Shown: positions 17,286 to 24,819, counted from the first letter of the stretch. The stretch: 64,000 nt of DNA from Nocardia iowensis (GCF_019222765.1 NZ_CP078145.1:5518001-5582000), one strand, 5' to 3'. The notes: generated by a model not told the origin, from the letters alone. Translations and numbers: made by a program.

Positions 17286-17332
17286 AAACGAGCTCCTGAG
17301 CCATCGGCATCGTATGTCCGGCTTCTCTTCAC

Positions 17333-17359
17333 GTACCCGACCTCGACTTCGTGCAAACC
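17333..17359 (-). promoter_or_regulatory. SigF/SigB-like promoter of the 16890 gene
   Basis: Minus strand GGTTT-N16-GGGTAC, transcription start expected near 17326, about 40 bases before the ATG. Confidence 0.6.
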
Positions 17360-17465
17360 GGCAGTTGGTCACACGACTGCCATTTCCGGCAGATCGCCGC
17401 CGGAAATGCCGACGAGCGGTGCGGCTGTGAGCCGAGTCACCCGCAACGAGCCAGCGATCGCGGCT

Positions 17466-17490
17466 GATTCGCCGGGGCGCGGGTGGGTAA
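17466..17490 (+). promoter_or_regulatory. SigF/SigB-like promoter of the proline-rich gene
   Basis: GATTC-N14-GGGTAA, ten bases before an AGGAGGA ribosome site. Confidence 0.6.
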
Positions 17491-17513
17491 CGCCCAACCG
17501 AGGAGGAATACAG

Positions 17514-17834
17514 ATGACTAGTCCAGTGCCCCCCGAGCCCAGTCCGGTTCCGCCTACCCCGAACCCCGACCCGGTCCCACCTACCCCGAACCCTGACCCG
17601 GTCCCACCCACTCCGAACCCGGTGCCGCCGCGCCCGAACCCCAATCCCGACCCCGTTCCGCCGATACCCGGTCCCGATCCGGCACCCGCCCCGCCGGACC
17701 CGGTACCACCGGTGCCCGGCCCTGATCCAGCACCCGCCCCGCCCGATCCGGGTGGCCCGCGACCGATCCCGCCGATCCCCGACCCCGGCGGCCCGTTCCC
17801 GCCGACGGACCCCACCCCGCCGAATCCACTCTGA
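17514..17834 (+). CDS. Extremely proline-rich repeat protein (106 aa)
   Basis: 106 residues of which 56 are proline. It is built of imperfect units such as PVPPTPNPDP and PGPDPAPAPPDP. There is no signal peptide, cysteine or hydrophobic stretch, so it is predicted to be cytoplasmic and to form a rigid polyproline-II rod. The start is firm: ATG at 17514 with AGGAGGA six bases upstream. The DNA is a tandem-like repeat of roughly 27 bases at 17541-17625. The SigF-like promoter and the position beside sigF point to a stress function. No enzyme activity is expected; it might be a spacer, a binding partner of SH3/WW-like domains, or a target of ribosome stalling at polyproline. Function unknown. 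Confidence 0.72.
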   Translation: MTSPVPPEPSPVPPTPNPDPVPPTPNPDPVPPTPNPVPPRPNPNPDPVPPIPGPDPAPAPPDPVPPVPGPDPAPAPPDPGGPRPIPPIPDPGGPFPPTDPTPPNPL

Positions 17835-17863
17835 CGGCAAGCGATCTCGCGACGCGATCAGGA

Positions 17864-18649
17864 TCAGTCGCGTAATGCCTGATCGCGCAACTGATTCAAG
17901 GTTTTCGACAGAATCCGTGAGACGTGCATCTGGGAGACACCGAGCACCTCGGCGATCTGGCTCTGCGTCTTGGACTCGAAGAACCGCATGATCAGCACCT
18001 GCCGCTCACGTTCGGGCAGCTCTTCGATCAGCGGGCGAACGGCGAGGTAGTCCTCCACCAGATGGTAGGAGGGTTCCTCCTCGCCGAGGCTCTCCAGCAG
18101 CGGCAGCGGCGCGTTCTCGATGTCGTCGCCCGCCACCGCGTCGATGGACGACGACTGGTAGGCGTTGCCCGCGATCAGCGCCTGGGTCACCTCGACGATG
18201 TCGACGTCGAGTTCCTGCGCGATTTCGCGGGCGCGCGGCATCCGGCCGAGCCGCTGCGACAGCTCCTCGACGGTCGCACCGATGCTGAGCTGAATCTCCT
18301 TGGTGCGGCGCGGTACCCGCACCGACCAGGTGTTGTCGCGGAAGTGCCTGCGTACCTCGCCCATGATCGTCGGCACCGCGAAAGACAGGAACGACGATCC
18401 CCGGGTGACATCGAACCGGTCCGCGGCCTGCACCAGGCCAAGCCGCGCGACCTGCAACAGGTCATCGAAATTCTCGCCGCGCCCTGCGAACTTGCGCGCG
18501 ATGTGCTCGGCCAGCGGCAGGCACCGGCCGATCAGCTCCTCCCGCATCCCCTCGCGGCGCGGATCGTCCTCGTCCAGGGCGGCGAGTTTTTCGAAGAGGG
18601 GCTCGATATTGTCGTAGCTATCGCCGCGTGATCTCGATTCACCCGCCAT
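17864..18649 (-). CDS. sigF: RNA polymerase sigma factor, SigF/SigB group
   Basis: 261 residues, stress/sporulation-type group-3 sigma factor. Region 2 includes FDDLLQVARLGLVQAADRFD and FLSFAVPTIMGEVRRHFRD. Region 3 follows (SVRVPRRTKEIQLSI...). Region 4.2 carries the helix-turn-helix SQIAEVLGVSQMHVSRIL. No region 1.1. The ATG at 18649 overlaps the end of the anti-sigma gene by 11 bases, the normal rsbW-sigF arrangement. At least a dozen promoters around it match the SigF/SigB consensus, one of them in front of rsbW-sigF itself, so it should be autoregulated. Confidence 0.94.
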   Translation of the reverse strand: MAGESRSRGDSYDNIEPLFEKLAALDEDDPRREGMREELIGRCLPLAEHIARKFAGRGENFDDLLQVARLGLVQAADRFDVTRGSSFLSFAVPTIMGEVRRHFRDNTWSVRVPRRTKEIQLSIGATVEELSQRLGRMPRAREIAQELDVDIVEVTQALIAGNAYQSSSIDAVAGDDIENAPLPLLESLGEEEPSYHLVEDYLAVRPLIEELPERERQVLIMRFFESKTQSQIAEVLGVSQMHVSRILSKTLNQLRDQALRD

Positions 18650-19076
18650 CCGATGCCCCTCGTACCCAACTGAAGTCGACCACAGTCGGATACCCGGAAA
18701 TCACCCCGTCGAACGGGGCTTGCGCGGCCGCGATGGAATGGGTCAGCGTCCGCACGATATGCCAGCCGAAACCGGCCTGCCCCACCACCGACTCCGAGGT
18801 GGCCACCGAGGCGACGTGGACGAACATTTGCCTGCTGTCGTAGGTGAATTCGCAGTCGAGGTTCGAGCCGGGCACCGCGTCCAGAATCAATGAGGTGGCG
18901 ACCTCGTCCAACGCGAGACGAATATCGGTGACCTCATCGAGGGCGAAATCGGCGATGAGAGCGACGGTTTCGGCGAGCGCGCGCAGCATCGTCAGCTGTT
19001 CCAACTGCGCGGGGATTCGGACGCCGATTGTCGTTGTTTCCGTAGAGGATCGGGAAGTCCATTCCCCCATGCCCAT
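18639..19076 (-). CDS. rsbW: Anti-sigma factor RsbW/UsfX-like (HATPase fold)
   Basis: 145 residues with the GHKL/HATPase fold of RsbW-type anti-sigma factors: LEQLTMLRALAETVALIADF, then the N-box-like DIRLALDEVATSLILDA and a G-box GQAGFGWHIVRTL. The N-box Asn that usually holds Mg-ATP is not present (residues near 60-63 are ATS), so kinase activity towards an antagonist is doubtful, as in mycobacterial UsfX. It should hold SigF inactive. Start uncertain: ATG 19076 is preferred, with AAGGTGGTG just upstream; GTG 19082 and ATG 19070 are alternatives. Cotranscribed with sigF from a SigF-like promoter. Confidence 0.85.
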   Translation of the reverse strand: MGMGEWTSRSSTETTTIGVRIPAQLEQLTMLRALAETVALIADFALDEVTDIRLALDEVATSLILDAVPGSNLDCEFTYDSRQMFVHVASVATSESVVGQAGFGWHIVRTLTHSIAAAQAPFDGVISGYPTVVDFSWVRGASDGG

Positions 19077-19209
19077 CACCACCTTGCTCTCGCAGCCGAC
19101 CCGGAGCCGTCACGTCACCGCCCGATCCGGGGTATTGCGGGCCGCCCGCTGCCCAGCACCGCGGCAGGCTACAACTTGCGAGGCCGCGACGCTCCTCATC
19201 TCTACCGTC

Positions 19210-19234
19210 GTACCCGCCGCGGCACTCGCGAAAC
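19210..19234 (-). promoter_or_regulatory. SigF/SigB-like promoter of rsbW-sigF (autoregulation)
   Basis: Minus strand GTTTC-N14-GGGTAC, about 130 bases upstream of rsbW. It overlaps the region just after the PAS-ANTAR gene. Autoregulated usfX-sigF promoters are known in mycobacteria. Confidence 0.65.
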
Positions 19235-19246
19235 GTCCGCGCGGAA

Positions 19247-19930
19247 TCAGCCGGCCGGGATCCGCTCGTGCGCGGTGAGCAACAAGTGGTCGAATTTCGT
19301 ACGCAACCCGACGGTCGAATCGGTCAGCGCGTCGAGGTCGGCGACCAGCCGCGAGGCCAGGGCGCGCAGCTTGATGTTGGTCTCCTGCGAACGCCAGCTG
19401 AGCACCCGGAACGCCTGTTCCGCACTGACACCGTAGACCAGCATCACCGCCCCTTTGGCCTGTTCGATCACCGCGCGCGAGGCCCACAATTCGGGCAGCG
19501 CGTCGTCGAGCGCTTCCTGCCGGTGATGTTCGAGGGTGTCGGTCACGTCGATGTAGTAGCCCGCGGTCCCGGCGACCTGGCCCTCGTCATCGAACAGGTG
19601 GTCGGCCACGACGATGACGTGATGGATGTGGCCCGCGGTGTCGACGATCCGGTGCCTGCTGGAAAACGGGTCGCCCTCGTCGATGGACTTGGCCAGCGCG
19701 TTGGCCACCTGGGCGCGATCGTCGGGATGCTTGTGCGTCAGCAGCAGTTCGGTGGTCGGTACCACGCTACCCGGCGAATAACCGTGCATCGCGGCCACCT
19801 CGTCGGACCATTCCCAACGCTGGTCGGCGAACCAGAACCGAAAGCTACCGACACTCTGCGGCGTCCCTAATCCGATCACCCGGTCCAGCGCGAGAGCATC
19901 CTCGGGCTGGACCGGCCCAATTTCAGTCAC
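19247..19930 (-). CDS. PAS-ANTAR RNA-binding antiterminator
   Basis: About 227 residues. The PAS domain (FRFWFADQRWEWSDEVAAMHGYSPG ... HIHHVIVVADHLFDDEGQVAGTAGYYIDVT, shown in parts) is followed by an ANTAR domain with its typical ASRAVIEQAKGAVMLVYGVS and AFRVLSWRSQETNIKLRALA. ANTAR domains bind paired hairpins in mRNA and allow antitermination. Start uncertain: I chose GTG 19930, which yields VTEIGPVQPEDALALDRV; a GTG at 19984 would add 18 residues. No strong ribosome site is seen at either. Between rsbW-sigF and the STAS gene, so probably a light/redox/stress regulator of the same network, but no SigF promoter was found for it. Confidence 0.85.
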   Translation of the reverse strand: MTEIGPVQPEDALALDRVIGLGTPQSVGSFRFWFADQRWEWSDEVAAMHGYSPGSVVPTTELLLTHKHPDDRAQVANALAKSIDEGDPFSSRHRIVDTAGHIHHVIVVADHLFDDEGQVAGTAGYYIDVTDTLEHHRQEALDDALPELWASRAVIEQAKGAVMLVYGVSAEQAFRVLSWRSQETNIKLRALASRLVADLDALTDSTVGLRTKFDHLLLTAHERIPAG

Positions 19931-20019
19931 AGCGCAAGTATCCGTCGTCGGCGTGCGGCACGCGAGCAGATCACTCCGCGCCACGCCGAGATCGGCGACG
20001 CCGGCGGATCGGGTGTGTC

Positions 20020-20433
20020 TCAGGCGTCGAGTGCGGCTCGCATCGACGGATAGGGACTGAACAGCGGTCGTACGCCGGAGACCTCGAGCGACCGCTCGAT
20101 GGCCTGCCGCCCGGCGACGATTCGCACGTCGGTCCCTTCACACGCGGCTCGTTGTTTTACCGCGCCCAGTGTCGAAGCGGCTCGCAAGCTCAGGAATCTC
20201 GCCGCGCGGAGATCGATCACCACGGCGTGGCAGTTCGAGCGGACCGCCTGTTCGACCGTGGCGAAGAAATCCGGGCAGGCGACGGCGTCCAATTCGCCTT
20301 CAACGCGGACCACCACACATTCGTGGCGGCGATCGACGCGCTGTGCCCAGGACTGACTGTCGTGAGGTCCCGGCCTCGAGCCGTTCCGGTGCACGCCCTC
20401 GGCGTGCTCATGCAGAGCGGAACTAGCGGACAT
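20020..20433 (-). CDS. STAS-domain anti-sigma factor antagonist-like protein
   Basis: 137 residues. The C-terminal 100 are a STAS domain: VVVRVEGELDAVACPDFFATVEQAV, HAVVIDLRAARFLSLRAASTLGAV. In canonical antagonists the loop reads D-S-T/S-G with a phosphorylatable Ser; here the corresponding stretch is FLSLRAAS, so ordinary phospho-switching is questionable. The ATG at 20433 has GGGAGG five to ten bases upstream, and the longer in-frame extension is rejected. Next to PAS-ANTAR and rsbW-sigF, so a regulator of RsbW or of another anti-sigma factor is a reasonable inference. Confidence 0.83.
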   Translation of the reverse strand: MSASSALHEHAEGVHRNGSRPGPHDSQSWAQRVDRRHECVVVRVEGELDAVACPDFFATVEQAVRSNCHAVVIDLRAARFLSLRAASTLGAVKQRAACEGTDVRIVAGRQAIERSLEVSGVRPLFSPYPSMRAALDA

Positions 20434-20742
20434 AACTGACCTCCCGTAGAGGGGGAATCCAGTTCTACGCGACAGACGGTCGACGAGGGAAGGGAGCGAG
20501 CAGCTGTCGCAGCGCTGCGAATCGGCTGTCACTACGGATCCCATCGACCGGCTCTCCGGCGGGTGTGGGGCGCCATGCGTCGAACCGGGGTCGGCTGTAG
20601 TCTCAACCTCCTACAGTGTGGCACGGCCCGTCGTCGATGTCACAAATTCAGCCGAAAACCGCAGGTCCCCCGCTGCTGTTCGGCGGCCCGCAGAAGTCTT
20701 AGGTAGCCGACTGCCCGCAATCTCGGCGGGCAAACCATCGCG
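20434..20742. other. Divergent intergenic region between STAS gene and the 38-aa membrane peptide gene
   Basis: About 310 bases without a credible gene. A 6-bp inverted repeat CTGTAG/CTACAG (20595-20616, 10-base loop) may be an operator or a hairpin. It ends in the SigF-like promoter at 20743. Confidence 0.35.
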
Positions 20743-20767
20743 GATTGACTGTCTCGAGACCGGGTAC
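20743..20767 (+). promoter_or_regulatory. SigF/SigB-like promoter of the 20777 gene
   Basis: GATTG-N14-GGGTAC, nine bases between the -10 and the ATG at 20777. Confidence 0.65.
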
Positions 20768-20776
20768 GCCCTGCAT

Positions 20777-20893
20777 ATGGAAATTCTGGTGATCATCGGG
20801 ATCGCGGTGCTCGTCGGCGCCGTCGTCCTCTATCGCAAAAAGAACGGCAGCCGGCCGAATGCCCCGGAATCACCGGGCAACGACGGGGAGTGA
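20777..20893 (+). CDS. 38-aa single-pass membrane peptide
   Basis: MEILVIIGIAVLVGAVVLYR forms one membrane helix, followed by a basic then acidic tail KKNGSRPNAPES. It has no ribosome site; instead the SigF-like -10 box ends nine bases before the ATG, which supports a leaderless start. It overlaps nothing and leads six bases later into the DUF6480-like gene, so the two form an operon. Small stress-induced membrane peptides of this type usually modify a larger membrane complex, but nothing specific can be said. Confidence 0.6.
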   Translation: MEILVIIGIAVLVGAVVLYRKKNGSRPNAPESPGNDGE

Positions 20894-20898
20894 GCGCG

Positions 20899-21129
20899 AT
20901 GGCCACCATGGATCCCGACCCCGCCACGACACCGGACCTCGAGCAGGGCGGCGGGGTGCCGCCCGGCTCTACCCCGCCGGAGACCGCACAGACGTCCGGG
21001 CTGTCCGCGCCCGAGCCATCGACCAGCCATCACTTCCCAGGCACCGGCGTCGCCGCGATCATCGCGACGGTGCTTCTCGTGGCGGTGTTCACCGCGGTGG
21101 CGATCGGGATCATCGTGTCGATGATCTGA
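20899..21129 (+). CDS. DUF6480-like small membrane protein
   Basis: 76 residues. A Pro/Gly-rich soluble part (DPDPATTPDLEQGGGVPPG, then PPETAQTSGLSAPEP) precedes one C-terminal membrane helix (VAAIIATVLLVAVFTAVAIG). The LEQGGGVPPG and TSGLSAPEP segments are typical of the actinobacterial DUF6480 family. The ATG at 20899 has GGGGAG eight bases upstream; a GTG at 20890 overlapping the previous stop is an alternative. Function unknown; position behind a SigF-like promoter suggests a stress role. Confidence 0.7.
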   Translation: MATMDPDPATTPDLEQGGGVPPGSTPPETAQTSGLSAPEPSTSHHFPGTGVAAIIATVLLVAVFTAVAIGIIVSMI

Positions 21130-21161
21130 CCACCGCCGCGTATCACGAAGTGGGGTCAAGG

Positions 21162-21186
21162 GTTTCGTTCGCCGGCGCACGGGCAT
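21162..21186 (+). promoter_or_regulatory. SigF/SigB-like promoter of the glycosyltransferase at 21291
   Basis: GTTTC-N14-GGGCAT, one mismatch in the -10 box. Leaves a leader of about 95 bases. Confidence 0.45.
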
Positions 21187-21290
21187 AACTGGGACATATC
21201 CGAATGCAGAACATGTCACGCGATGCCTGGTCGCGGGCACCGCGCAGCGCTGCCGCATGTCCGTCACCCGTGGTGAGAACGGAGCAGATC

Positions 21291-22511
21291 GTGAAGATTG
21301 CCATGGTTTCCGAGCACGCGAGCCCACTGGCGGGGCTCAGCGGAACCGACGCGGGCGGCCAGAACATCCATGTCGCGGAGTTGGCGGCGGCCTACGCGCG
21401 GCGCGGGCACGAGGTCACCGTGTACACCCGCCGCGATGCGCCGAATCTGCTGCCGGAGTTGATCACCGATGCGGGCTATCGAGTAGTGCATGTGCCCGCC
21501 GGGCCTGCCCAACCGCTGCCGAAGGACCACAGCCTGCCGCATCTCGGCGATTTCGGCAGCTTCCTGCAACGACAGTGGGGACTCGATACGCCCGACATCG
21601 TGCACGCGCACTTCTGGATGTCCGGCCTCGCCGCCGAGCTGGCCGCCCGGGCACACGGTATCCCGGTGGTGGTCACCTTCCACGCCCTCGGCACCGTGCG
21701 GCGCCGCTACCAAGGCCTCGCCGACACCAGTCCACGCTCCCGAATCCGCTTCGAACGGCTGATCGCCGGGCGCGCGGCGCACATCGTGGCGACCTGTTCG
21801 GACGAGGTGGTGGAGCTGACCAGGATGGGAGTTCCCCGGTTCCGGATCTCGATCGTGCCGAGCGGCGTTGACCTTTCGACCTTCACGCCAGAGGGCCCAG
21901 CTGCCGAACGCCAACAGCGACACCGCAGGCATCGCCTGCTTTCGGTGGGAAAGCTGGTGCCGCGCAAGGGATTCGATGTCGCCATCAAGGCGCTGCCGGA
22001 CCTGCCGGACACCGAATTGGTGATCGCGGGCGGACCGGTCGGCGACGATGTCGCCGACGACAGCGAAGGTCGGCGACTGCGCCGGGTCGCAGTGGATTGC
22101 GGTGTGCAGGAACGGGTTCGGATGCTCGGTCAGGTCCGCCGCAGTGAGCTGCCGCGCTGGTACCGGTCCGCGGATGTGGTGCTGAGCACCCCGTGGTACG
22201 AGCCGTTCGGGATGGTCCCGCTGGAGGCGATGGCGTGCCGCAAGCCGGTGATCGCCACCGCGGTCGGCGGCATGCTCGACACCGTGGTCGACGGCGTCAC
22301 CGGCAGGCTTATCGCGCCGCCGGACCCGGTCGCCGTGGCCAGGGCCGTGCGACCGCTGCTCGCGGACCGGACACTGCGCGACACCTGGGGTGCGGCCGGG
22401 TACCAACGTGCCGCGAGTCGCTACGCCTGGGATCAGATCGCCATCGACACGCTGACCGCCTACCACCGGGCCGCGCCCGCACACGCCGGGGAAGTCGTCT
22501 CGGCGCAGTGA
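21291..22511 (+). CDS. GT4-family glycosyltransferase
   Basis: 406 residues, GT-B fold, retaining glycosyltransferase of family GT4. N-terminal domain with MVSEHASPLAGLSGTDAGGQNIHVAELA (shown in full only in part) and HAHFWMSGLAAELAA; C-terminal nucleotide-sugar domain with LLSVGKLVPRKGFDVAIKAL and the EX7E signature PWYEPFGMVPLEAMACRKPV. The opening resembles sucrose-synthase/MshA-like enzymes. The GTG start at 21291 has ACGGAG six bases upstream; a longer start at 21204 adds non-family sequence. A SigF-like promoter precedes it. Acceptor and sugar are not evident; a stress-linked glycoside or a cell-envelope sugar is possible. Confidence 0.88.
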   Translation: MKIAMVSEHASPLAGLSGTDAGGQNIHVAELAAAYARRGHEVTVYTRRDAPNLLPELITDAGYRVVHVPAGPAQPLPKDHSLPHLGDFGSFLQRQWGLDTPDIVHAHFWMSGLAAELAARAHGIPVVVTFHALGTVRRRYQGLADTSPRSRIRFERLIAGRAAHIVATCSDEVVELTRMGVPRFRISIVPSGVDLSTFTPEGPAAERQQRHRRHRLLSVGKLVPRKGFDVAIKALPDLPDTELVIAGGPVGDDVADDSEGRRLRRVAVDCGVQERVRMLGQVRRSELPRWYRSADVVLSTPWYEPFGMVPLEAMACRKPVIATAVGGMLDTVVDGVTGRLIAPPDPVAVARAVRPLLADRTLRDTWGAAGYQRAASRYAWDQIAIDTLTAYHRAAPAHAGEVVSAQ

Positions 22512-22526
22512 CCGAGGACGGCCCGC

Positions 22527-23087
22527 TCAGGTGTCCCCGGCGTCGGTCCGGCTCGGGCCACGCCAGAACCATGGGGTGACCAGCCAGGCCGCCAGGAACA
22601 ACACGGCCGCGGCCACCCCGGCGATCACGCCCTCGACCGTCCCGGCGACCATGCTCATCACCAGCACCAAGGCCCCGGTCAGCGAGATGCCGAGCAAGCC
22701 GATTCCGGCCATCGCGCACCGGTGCGCCGCGGCCACCACATTGCCGAGGCGATGTCGGCGGAACAGAATGCGATGCCAGGAGACCGGCGCGACCAGAAAC
22801 ACCGTCGCCCCGACGGCCGCGACGAGAGTGATCAGATAGAGCACCCGCTGCGTCTGCGACAGTGCCGCGAACGACGACTGGAACGGCACGATCAACAGCG
22901 CCGAAATCAGGAACTGGACACCGGTCTGCACCACCCGCAGTTCCTGGATGAGATTGCTCCAATTGCGGTCGAGCCGTTCGGTTTCGGTTTCACCACGAGC
23001 TTCCCGATTCCACGCCTCGTCACTTCGAGCCCGAGCAGCCTTCCGGTCGACTCTCTCGCTTGCCGAGACGGCCCCATCTTCGGCCAT
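22527..23087 (-). CDS. DUF6328-family membrane protein
   Basis: 186 residues. A charged N-terminus rich in Arg/Glu (residues 1-45), then four predicted membrane helices: GVQFLISALLIVPFQSSF, VLYLITLVAAVGATVFLVAP, AGIGLLGISLTGALVLVMSM, and VIAGVAAAVLFLAAWLVTPW. The RNWSNLIQELRVVQTGVQFL and PVSWHRILFRRHR segments are hallmarks of DUF6328. The start at 23087 has only a weak AGGAAGAGG further up. A minus-strand SigF-like promoter lies about 100 bases upstream, divergent from and overlapping the promoter of the nucleotidyltransferase operon. Function unknown. Confidence 0.8.
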   Translation of the reverse strand: MAEDGAVSASERVDRKAARARSDEAWNREARGETETERLDRNWSNLIQELRVVQTGVQFLISALLIVPFQSSFAALSQTQRVLYLITLVAAVGATVFLVAPVSWHRILFRRHRLGNVVAAAHRCAMAGIGLLGISLTGALVLVMSMVAGTVEGVIAGVAAAVLFLAAWLVTPWFWRGPSRTDAGDT

Positions 23088-23187
23088 CCGCGTCTTGCCT
23101 CTTCCTGATCCAACCGGCGCGCGACACGCTACTCAGCGTACGAACGCCCCCGACCTGGCCCTACGGGCGATTCCGGTACCTGTTCGG

Positions 23188-23212
23188 TTACCCCATTCGG
23201 CCACGATTAACC
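23188..23212 (-). promoter_or_regulatory. SigF/SigB-like promoter of the DUF6328 gene
   Basis: Minus strand GGTTA-N14-GGGTAA. It overlaps the -35 of the opposite promoter at 23205, so the two stress genes share a divergent control region. Confidence 0.5.
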
Positions 23213-23229
23213 AGGTGCGCGCCGGGTAC
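23205..23229 (+). promoter_or_regulatory. SigF/SigB-like promoter of the nucleotidyltransferase operon
   Basis: GATTA-N14-GGGTAC, nine bases before the ATG at 23239, so probably leaderless. Confidence 0.6.
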
Positions 23230-23238
23230 CACCGCAGC

Positions 23239-23802
23239 ATGGTGGCGACCATGGAAGAACTGCTACACGCGCTGACTCGCGCGGTGAACACCCTGTCCGA
23301 CACCGACATCAGGTTCGCGGTGGCCGGCGGTTGCGCGGTGTACGCACGTGGCGGGCCCACCACGGAACACGATGTCGATATCTTCGTCAAACCGGCCGAT
23401 ACCGACCGGGCCGTCAAGGCGCTCATTCAGGCGGGGCTACGCGCCTGCGACCCGCCGGAGGACTGGCTGCGCAAGGTCTATGACCGCGACGTCCTGATCG
23501 ACGTGATCTTCCGGCCGAACAATCGGGAAGTGACCGACGACCTGCTCGACCGCGCGGAGATCATGCGGGTCGGCCCCACCACCGCGCCGGTGGTCAGCGC
23601 GACCGATCTGATGGTGGACAAACTGCTGGTGTTCGACGCGCACCGGCTGGACCTGAGCCCGCTGTTGCACATCGCGCGCGCATTGCGCGAGCAGGTGGAC
23701 TGGCCGGTTGTGCGCGAGAAGACCAAGGAGTCGCCCTACGCGCGGGCGTTCCTCGGCCTGCTCGAGGATCTCGGCGTCACCGATATCGGAAAGGCGAAGT
23801 AG
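23239..23802 (+). CDS. Nucleotidyltransferase-fold protein (AbiEii/MNT-like)
   Basis: 187 residues. The core GGCAVYARGGPTTEHDVDIFV contains the GG...hDhDh motif of DNA polymerase-beta-type nucleotidyltransferases, here with the metal-binding Asp pair DVD, followed by VLIDVIF which may give the third acidic residue. This resembles MNT/AbiEii-like proteins that act on tRNA or protein, but no HEPN or AbiEi partner is adjacent. The ATG at 23239 is chosen because the -10 box of a SigF-like promoter ends nine bases before it; ATG 23251 is an alternative. First gene of an operon with a BON protein (start adjoining its stop) and a metallophosphoesterase. Confidence 0.78.
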   Translation: MVATMEELLHALTRAVNTLSDTDIRFAVAGGCAVYARGGPTTEHDVDIFVKPADTDRAVKALIQAGLRACDPPEDWLRKVYDRDVLIDVIFRPNNREVTDDLLDRAEIMRVGPTTAPVVSATDLMVDKLLVFDAHRLDLSPLLHIARALREQVDWPVVREKTKESPYARAFLGLLEDLGVTDIGKAK

Positions 23803-24072
23803 ATGGAGCAACCGCAATACCTCGTCGCCCATCTGCGCCGGGCACTCGCCGAAGATCCGCGCACCGCCGAACTCGGTGTGCACGTGACCATTCGCGGCGA
23901 TGTCGTGGTGCTTGGCGGTGAAGTGAGTAGCGAGCAGCGCAAGCAGCAGATGGAAACCGTGGTGCGCGAGCAGCTTCCGCAGGCCCGGATTCACAATGAC
24001 GTGCACGTCACCCGGCCGACCGCGCCCGCGGAGTGCGAAGATCTCGGCCCTGCCGAAGAACGAAGGAGTTGA
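23803..24072 (+). CDS. BON-domain protein
   Basis: 89 residues forming one BON domain: YLVAHLRRALAEDPRTAELG, VHVTIRGDVVVLGGEVSSEQRK and the HNDVHVT end. BON domains bind phospholipids or proteins. No signal peptide or membrane segment, so it is cytoplasmic or peripheral, unlike OsmY. The ATG follows the previous stop directly, so it depends on coupling. Middle gene of a SigF-like operon, consistent with BON proteins being stress proteins. Confidence 0.82.
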   Translation: MEQPQYLVAHLRRALAEDPRTAELGVHVTIRGDVVVLGGEVSSEQRKQQMETVVREQLPQARIHNDVHVTRPTAPAECEDLGPAEERRS

Positions 24073-24076
24073 CCTC

Positions 24077-24796
24077 ATGCGGATCGCGGCGGTAGGGGAT
24101 GTGCATCTCGGCGCCGAGTCGGGCGGTCAGCTGCGGCCCGCGCTGCGCGACCTGCCCGAGCGGGCCGATGTCCTGTTGCTGGCGGGCGACCTGACCAGGC
24201 ACGGCACCCTGGACGAAGCGCAAGTGGTGGCAACGGAGTTCGCCGATCTCGGCGTGCCCGTCGTCGCCGTGCTCGGCAACCACGATCACCACAGTGACCT
24301 CGAAGACGATATCGCCAAACTGCTCACCGATCATGGCATCACGGTGCTCGAGGGCACGGCTGTCACGTTCGACATCGATGGGCAGACGCTCGGGGTCGCC
24401 GGGACGAAAGGCTTCGGCGGTGGGTTCGCGGGCAAGTGCGCCAGCATCTTCGGCGAGCGGTTGATGCGCGAATTCGCCGGGCACACGGTGGATCTGGCGG
24501 ATTCGCTCGGCTCGGCGCTGGCCGAATTGTCCACCGACATGACGGTCGTGCTCACCCACTACTCCCCCGTCAGTGACACGCTGCACGGCGAGCCGCGCGA
24601 GATCTACCCGTTCCTCGGCTCATACCTGCTCGGCGAGGTGATCGACGAACACGGCGCCGAACTGGCCTTGCACGGCCACGCCCACGCGGGCGCCGAACGC
24701 GGAACGACACCGGGCGGCACCCGCGTCCGCAATGTCGCCCAGCCGGTCATCCGCGCGGCCTACGCGGTCTACGAATTGCAGCCCGCGACACTGTAA
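24077..24796 (+). CDS. Metallophosphoesterase
   Basis: 239 residues, calcineurin-like phosphoesterase. All metal motifs are present: GDVHLG (7-12), LLAGDLT, GNHDHH, THYSP, and GHAHAG. The two-metal site should be complete. It lacks a signal peptide. The ATG at 24077 has GAAGGAG ten bases upstream, five bases after the BON stop. The family covers nucleases, nucleotide and lipid phosphoesterases, so the substrate is not decided. Third gene of the stress operon starting at 23239; a nucleotidyltransferase plus phosphoesterase pairing may add and remove a nucleotide group (inference). Confidence 0.86.
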   Translation: MRIAAVGDVHLGAESGGQLRPALRDLPERADVLLLAGDLTRHGTLDEAQVVATEFADLGVPVVAVLGNHDHHSDLEDDIAKLLTDHGITVLEGTAVTFDIDGQTLGVAGTKGFGGGFAGKCASIFGERLMREFAGHTVDLADSLGSALAELSTDMTVVLTHYSPVSDTLHGEPREIYPFLGSYLLGEVIDEHGAELALHGHAHAGAERGTTPGGTRVRNVAQPVIRAAYAVYELQPATL

Positions 24797-24819
24797 TCGG
24801 ACGTCGGTCCAGACCGGGC

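Noticed and set aside
17541..17625. Tandem repeat considered as CRISPR or VNTR
   Set aside because: Repeat units are degenerate and in frame with the proline-rich protein; there are no spacers.
17286..17840. Extension of the 16890 gene through the region opposite the proline-rich gene
   Set aside because: Gly/Arg-rich translation is only the antisense of the proline-rich repeat; ATG 17285 has a ribosome site and a promoter.
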